DNA from: QYOJ01 sp964616825
Lineage (GTDB): Bacteria > Bacteroidota > Bacteroidia > Bacteroidales > FEN-979
Length of the DNA stretch: 64,000 bases
NCBI GenBank assembly: GCA_964616825.1
Contig: CAZTSX010000003.1
Span: 108,364-172,363 of the forward strand
Direction: 5' to 3'
Within the stretch, counting starts at the first letter, position 1. The number at the start of each line of letters is the position of its first letter. Shown in pieces: positions 60,014-64,000 of this stretch. Position numbers and translations under genes: made by a program. The notes below the pieces were generated by a model. That model did not search any database and was not told the origin of the DNA. It worked only from the letters and a program-made list of their open reading frames with translations.

Positions 60014-61702
60014 ATGAAACAACTTATTGAATGCGTTCCTAATTTCTCTGAAGGCCGGGATATGGCTGTGATCAAGCAAATTACTGATGAGATTGAAAAA
60101 ATAAACGGAGTTAAATTGCTGGATGTAGATCCGGGGCAGGCGACCAACCGGACGGTTGTTACCTTTGTCGGGCCCCCCGATGCTGTCGTTGAGGCTGCCT
60201 TTCTTGCCATTAAGAAGGCTTCTGAGATCATTGATATGAGTAAACATTCGGGAGAACATCCACGTTTTGGTGGCACTGATGTTTGCCCGTTTGTTCCAGT
60301 CGCCAACATTACCATGGAAGAGACCGTGGAGTATGCGAGAAAATTGGCTGAACGAGTAGGGAACGAGTTACTTATTCCGATCTATTGCTATGAGAATGCG
60401 GCTTTCTCAGAAGAGCGCCGCAACCTGGCCAACTGCCGGGCAGGAGAATATGAAGGATTGCAGGACAAGCTTGCTGATCCCAACTGGAAACCCGACTACG
60501 GACCTGCTGAGTTCAATCCTCAAACTGGTGTGACAGCAATCGGAGCCAGGGACTTTCTGGTCGCATACAATGTCAATCTGAATACCACATCCACCCGCCG
60601 GGCCAATGCCGTTGCATTTGATATTCGTGAACGCGGGCGTCCCATGCGTGAAGGCAATTCGATTACCGGAAAGAAGAAATTGGATGAGAACGGAAAAGAG
60701 ATCTGGATTCCCGGAGCACTTAAAGCGTGTAAAGCGATAGGCTGGTTCATTGAAGAGTATGGGATTGCGCAGATCTCGATCAACCTGACCAATATCAGCA
60801 TCACTCCGGTACATGTGGCATTTGAAGAGACTTGCAATAGAGCTCAGGCCAGGGGTATGCGTGTAACAGGCTCAGAGCTTGTTGGATTGATACCCAAGCA
60901 GGCGATGATCGATGCCGGGAAATATTTTCTGAGGAAACAAAAGCGTTCGGTCGGAGTTTCTGAGGAAGAGATCATCAGGATCGCTGTAATATCATTGGGT
61001 CTCGATGACCTGAAGCCGTTCAACCCCAATGAGAAGATCATTGAATATCTTCTGGAGAATTCTGGGCAGGAGCAACTTGTGGGAATGACTTGCAAAGGAT
61101 TTGCAAACGAAACGGCTTCCGAATCACCTGCTCCCGGCGGTGGATCTGTTTCTGCATATATTGGTGCGCTGGGTGTTTCACTGGCAACCATGGTCGCTAA
61201 TCTTTCCTCACACAAAGCAGGTTGGGACGATCGGTGGGAGGAGTTTTCCGACTGGGCGGAGAAGGGACAGCAGTTGAAAGATGAACTCCTTTTCCTGGTG
61301 GATGAAGATACCCATGCGTTCAACAGGATCATGGATGCCTTCGGATTTCCTAAGAAATCCGATAAAGAGAAAGCAGCTCGCTCAGCTGCCATCCAGGAGG
61401 CAACCAAATATGCTATCGATATCCCTTTCCAAACCATGAAACGAGCATACGAATCGATGGAGGTAATCAAAGCGATGGCGGAAATTGGAAATCCCAATTC
61501 AGTATCTGATGCCGGTGTTGGAGCTCTTTGCGCTCGTTCCGCAGTCATCGGCGCCTATTTAAACGTCAAAATCAATGCAGCGGACCTGGCGGACCAGGAG
61601 TACATCACAACCCTGATGAAGGAGGCTGATGAGATAGTGGACAAATCGAGAGCAACCGAGGAGGAGATACTAGGGATCGTTACAGGGAAGATTGGTAAGT
61701 AA
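60014..61702 (+). CDS. ftcD: Glutamate formimidoyltransferase / formimidoyl-THF cyclodeaminase
   Basis: 562 aa bifunctional enzyme. Residues 1-300 are the formimidoyltransferase (MKQLIECVPNFSEGRD start, SGEHPRFGGTDVCPF); residues about 350-562 the cyclodeaminase (SESPAPGGGSVSAYIGALG at about residue 376). It moves the formimino group from N-formimino-glutamate to tetrahydrofolate and releases ammonia, finishing histidine breakdown to glutamate. Together with hutI it shows that this organism uses histidine by the formimino-glutamate/THF route. The stop codon is followed at once by a repeat array. Confidence 0.96.
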   Translation: MKQLIECVPNFSEGRDMAVIKQITDEIEKINGVKLLDVDPGQATNRTVVTFVGPPDAVVEAAFLAIKKASEIIDMSKHSGEHPRFGGTDVCPFVPVANITMEETVEYARKLAERVGNELLIPIYCYENAAFSEERRNLANCRAGEYEGLQDKLADPNWKPDYGPAEFNPQTGVTAIGARDFLVAYNVNLNTTSTRRANAVAFDIRERGRPMREGNSITGKKKLDENGKEIWIPGALKACKAIGWFIEEYGIAQISINLTNISITPVHVAFEETCNRAQARGMRVTGSELVGLIPKQAMIDAGKYFLRKQKRSVGVSEEEIIRIAVISLGLDDLKPFNPNEKIIEYLLENSGQEQLVGMTCKGFANETASESPAPGGGSVSAYIGALGVSLATMVANLSSHKAGWDDRWEEFSDWAEKGQQLKDELLFLVDEDTHAFNRIMDAFGFPKKSDKEKAARSAAIQEATKYAIDIPFQTMKRAYESMEVIKAMAEIGNPNSVSDAGVGALCARSAVIGAYLNVKINAADLADQEYITTLMKEADEIVDKSRATEEEILGIVTGKIGK

Positions 61703-61762
61703 CAAGGTGACAAGGCGACAAGGTAACATGGATCCAGCATCGAGCATCGAGCTTCCAGCAAC
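61703..61762. repeat. Mixed 8-bp then 7-bp tandem array filling a convergent gap
   Basis: Four octamers (CAAGGTGA, CAAGGCGA, CAAGGTAA, CATGGATC) pass directly into four heptamers (CAGCATC, GAGCATC, GAGCTTC, CAGCAAC). The array starts at the base after the ftcD stop and ends at the stop codon of the cytochrome gene. Confidence 0.85.
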
Positions 61763-62233
61763 TAGTTTACCCAAATTGGCGGATTTGTCGCGCCATGGCA
61801 GGAGTTACAGTTTCCGTTAGGAGTCATGATAGGCATGGTTTTAACATCACCCGATGTGCCCCGTATCTGAGGATAGGCCCCCTGAGCAGGGAGGATAGAT
61901 GAGCTCGTATAGAAAGTACCTTTGCCATCAACCTCGAGGGTTGCGAAAAGCGTTCCGGTCCCCCCCCTGATCAGACCAGAAAGAGAGGGTCCCGTTCACA
62001 GAGGGTGTCGACTGATCTGATTGGTAAACGGAGCCGGCAACCACAAAAGAGATTGTTGCAGTTCCACCCGTAATATGGCAAGTCAGGCAAACCTGCCCAT
62101 TCCTGTGGCTCAAGGTATCTCCATGTTTGGAATAGGTTGCCCCGGATGGTGGTGGCAGTTCCTTCTTACTGCATGCAGCAAAAAACAGACCTGCTAGAAA
62201 GAGGACAATGATTACGAGGTTAAAATTTTTCAT
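61762..62233 (-). pseudogene. Di-heme cytochrome c-like lipoprotein, frameshifted at a homopolymer
   Basis: From ATG 62233 the frame codes a lipoprotein signal (lipobox FFAACS) and a heme motif VCLTCH at about residue 49. It leaves the family-like frame at a run of eight C/G (61960-61967) and ends at 61928. Removing one base restores a frame that reads FATLEVDGKGTFYTSSSILP, then a second heme motif NCNSCHGATNPP and a stop at 61762-61764, for about 157 aa. So the gene is either phase-variable, newly broken, or affected by a sequencing error. Likely an outer-membrane or periplasmic electron carrier. Confidence 0.75.
61960..61967. repeat. Homopolymer C8 tract at the cytochrome frameshift
   Basis: Eight C on the plus strand (eight G in the gene) at the exact point where the coding frame shifts. 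Confidence 0.95.
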
Positions 62234-62250
62234 ATTGCATTATTTCCAAC

Positions 62251-62286
62251 ATGCCTATCTCCCCTCTTCTCTACTTCCCTATACAA
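62251..62286. repeat. Degenerate pyrimidine-rich 7-bp array
   Basis: Units such as CCTATCT, CCCCTCT, TCTCTAC and TTCCCTA between the cytochrome start and the stop of the FISUMP protein gene. Weakly conserved. Confidence 0.4.
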
Positions 62287-62288
62287 TT

Positions 62289-64000
62289 CTAGTCTTTAAT
62301 ACATCTTACCAAAAACGCATTGGTCCACTGGGAGGGATAGAAGGAGACACTCGGTGTATAATCTACTTCAAAAACCACCTCGTTCATTCCGTGCGACCAG
62401 GCTTTATCAGGTCCGTGCTTTGTTGATGACCAGTAAATAGTTGAATTTAATACAACATCAGTAGCTCTGAATCTCCAGACGGTGTTGTGGAAACGTATCC
62501 CTTCCAGCAGTGCATTAAATCCGGAGTATCCGCTTGCTTTCAGCGCACTGCCGGCAAATCCACTGGAGATGTAGAAGTTGAATAGGGTGCTCCAGTCTGC
62601 TTCTGTGGGAATGTGCCAGCCAGGTAGACAGAATCCCTGTGCCCCATCGGTTTCTGTATAACGCATGATCTCATTCCAGTGATAGAGTCCGCCGTATGTA
62701 TTGCAATTGGCTGGATTGTCATTGATGCAATACTTTTCATTTACACAGTTATCACGTGGCATCTGTGCCGAAGCGATTACATTCCCGAAGTTCAGGTTAA
62801 CTGCCATCCAGCATTGATTGTCGATCTCAACAGTGGGATAGGTTTGGTTGTCGCGGATGTCGGTGATAGTATCTCCGCAGGTATGCAATACTGGATCCAC
62901 GATAGTGATATGAAGCGAATCCATGCCATCGCATCCGTATGTATTGGCATAATAATAGTGTATCGTATGTCTTCCGGTGTCAGCTATGGCCGGGAAGAAC
63001 TGTCCATTACTTACTCCCGTCCCGGAATAGACTCCTCCCAGGGGATTGGCGCCTTTCAGTTCAAATGGCCGGTATTCTGATGTCATCAATGTATCGAAAC
63101 AGATGGTCATCGATACCACTGGTAAGGGATAAACATTCACCACTACATTGTTTGAGGTTCCGGTGCATCCATTTGCTACGGGTGTTGCGGTATATGTAAC
63201 AGTAGGAATAAGATATCCTGCATTAAAGAGTGTCTGCTGGATCAGGTCTCCTGATCCATTGGCATACCCGGATACATCCGGTGAACTACCAACCGCAGTC
63301 CAGGTGAAACTGGTGCTGTCCACATTGGAGGTAATAGTCAAGCCGGTTGTTTCCCCGCTGCATAACGATTGGCCGGGGGGAGTAAAGATCACATCAGCTA
63401 CCGGGAAGACCACGACAATGAAATCGGTAGAGTCTCCCGGACAACTGTTTGCAGTGGCAGCAACACGGTAAGTCACCGAATCGATATCATAACCGTCGTT
63501 GACCAGTGTCTGGGTAATCGTTGCTCCGGCGCCGCTACTGAATCCCAACAGGTTCGCGGAGCTGGCAAACGCCCTCCAGGCGAATGTTGATCCGGTTACG
63601 TCGGCCTGCAACAGGATCGCGGTGGTGGCGTTGTTGCATTGGGAGAAAGAGGTCACAGCGTTGGTTACCACCGGTCGCGGATTGACAGTCAAAATCACCG
63701 GCATGGTAGTTCCCGGCGGACACCCGTTGGCTTCCGGAGTGACGTTATATGTGACCGTTTCAATCGTAAATCCTGCATTGTCGATAGTCTGGGCGATCAA
63801 ATCTCCAGAATCAGCAGAATACCCGGACAGATTTGGTGATGATGCAGTTGCGATCCAGCTGAAAGTAGCCCCTGAAACATGTGATTGGTTTTGGATGTTG
63901 CTGGTTATCCCTTCACAAACTGTCTCTCCGTTTGGTACAAAGTAAACATCCGGGACCGGGTATACCACAACAGAATAGTCGGTCACTGATCCGGGGCATC
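62289..64000 (-). CDS. Surface protein with PKD-like repeats and a C-terminal FISUMP domain (5' end beyond window)
   Basis: The frame is open to the right edge, so only the last 570 residues are seen; the apparent start at 63986 is a GTG inside a repeat. Three to four PKD-like repeats of about 100 aa (each with FSWIATASSPNLSGYSADSG-type and NGCPPGTT-type motifs) are followed by an Ig-like segment and a C-terminal FISUMP domain of about 190 aa (CWMAVNLNFGN, FCLPGWHIPTEADW, IYWSSTKHG, FLVRCIKD). FISUMP domains occur in extracellular Bacteroidota and Fibrobacter proteins of unknown function. No T9SS sorting domain follows it. Confidence 0.85.
   Translation of the reverse strand, partial: CPGSVTDYSVVVYPVPDVYFVPNGETVCEGITSNIQNQSHVSGATFSWIATASSPNLSGYSADSGDLIAQTIDNAGFTIETVTYNVTPEANGCPPGTTMPVILTVNPRPVVTNAVTSFSQCNNATTAILLQADVTGSTFAWRAFASSANLLGFSSGAGATITQTLVNDGYDIDSVTYRVAATANSCPGDSTDFIVVVFPVADVIFTPPGQSLCSGETTGLTITSNVDSTSFTWTAVGSSPDVSGYANGSGDLIQQTLFNAGYLIPTVTYTATPVANGCTGTSNNVVVNVYPLPVVSMTICFDTLMTSEYRPFELKGANPLGGVYSGTGVSNGQFFPAIADTGRHTIHYYYANTYGCDGMDSLHITIVDPVLHTCGDTITDIRDNQTYPTVEIDNQCWMAVNLNFGNVIASAQMPRDNCVNEKYCINDNPANCNTYGGLYHWNEIMRYTETDGAQGFCLPGWHIPTEADWSTLFNFYISSGFAGSALKASGYSGFNALLEGIRFHNTVWRFRATDVVLNSTIYWSSTKHGPDKAWSHGMNEVVFEVDYTPSVSFYPSQWTNAFLVRCIKD

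Noticed and set aside
59986..60315. Minus-strand frames over the start of ftcD
   Set aside because: They are shadows of a strongly conserved gene and show no protein-family features.
1..64000. tRNA or rRNA genes, complete insertion sequences, prophage
   Set aside because: No cloverleaf, rRNA-like segment, paired terminal repeats with a full transposase, or phage structural genes were recognised by reading both strands.

Overview
The window reads as a scaffold of an uncultured, probably anaerobic Bacteroidota (Bacteroidales-like) genome. Evidence: a fused lpxC/fabZ gene, PorX with a PglZ domain, several type IX secretion (T9SS) cargo proteins with C-terminal sorting domains, promoters carrying the Bacteroidota -7 box TAnnTTTG, mostly weak Shine-Dalgarno sites, a FeoA-FeoB fusion and streptopain-like C10 peptidases. 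Two 100-N gaps, each bounded by an identical 55-bp direct copy, show that this is a de Bruijn metagenome scaffold.

Layout. 1-2.5 kb: end of a surface polysaccharide locus (Wzz-like chain-length protein and O-antigen ligase/polymerase). 2.5-9.3 kb, minus strand: lipid A block (LpxD paralogue, EF-P, ABC ATPase, LpxA, LpxC/FabZ, LpxD) ending with an HD phosphohydrolase. 9.4-16.2 kb, plus: porX, tsaE, an NTF2-like lipoprotein, ald, aroB, aroA and a LutA/GlcF-like iron-sulfur protein. 16.3-25.6 kb: three large secreted T9SS proteins, a small secreted protein and tex. 25.9-26.6 kb: an outer-membrane beta-barrel protein.

26.8-45.7 kb is the centrepiece: fifteen tightly packed plus-strand genes forming a catabolic island (HyuA, HyuB, Rid-like protein, acyl-CoA dehydrogenase, two-subunit B12-dependent acyl-CoA mutase, Old-Yellow-Enzyme iron-sulfur flavoprotein, 2[4Fe-4S] ferredoxin, VOC epimerase-like protein, family III CoA-transferase, fused IorA-IorB, three-subunit molybdenum hydroxylase, HisC-like aminotransferase). 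The enzyme set matches, step by step, the anaerobic indoleacetate (iaa) pathway known from Aromatoleum/Azoarcus. Here, however, it appears to start from tryptophan through transamination and a ferredoxin-linked indolepyruvate oxidoreductase, so that no CoA ligase is needed. This is my leading candidate for an undescribed system; the substrate is an inference.

45.7-64 kb: NlpC/P60 peptidase, FeoAB with its Cys-rich partner, WbqC-like protein, two thioredoxins (one a lipoprotein with a CRPC site), a stand-alone transposase zinc-ribbon protein, two tandem C10 peptidases, hutI, a gluzincin lipoprotein, a possible toxin fragment, ftcD, a frameshifted di-heme cytochrome lipoprotein, and the 3' part of a PKD/FISUMP surface protein running off the window.

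A second notable structure is a family of in-phase 7-bp (sometimes 8-bp) degenerate tandem arrays. They lie at gene ends, often swallow the stop codons of convergent genes, and in hutI lie inside the coding region. They resemble the heptanucleotide STRR elements of cyanobacteria and are absent inside the catabolic island. I see no tRNA, rRNA, CRISPR array or complete insertion sequence. No stretch longer than 300 bases lacks a gene.
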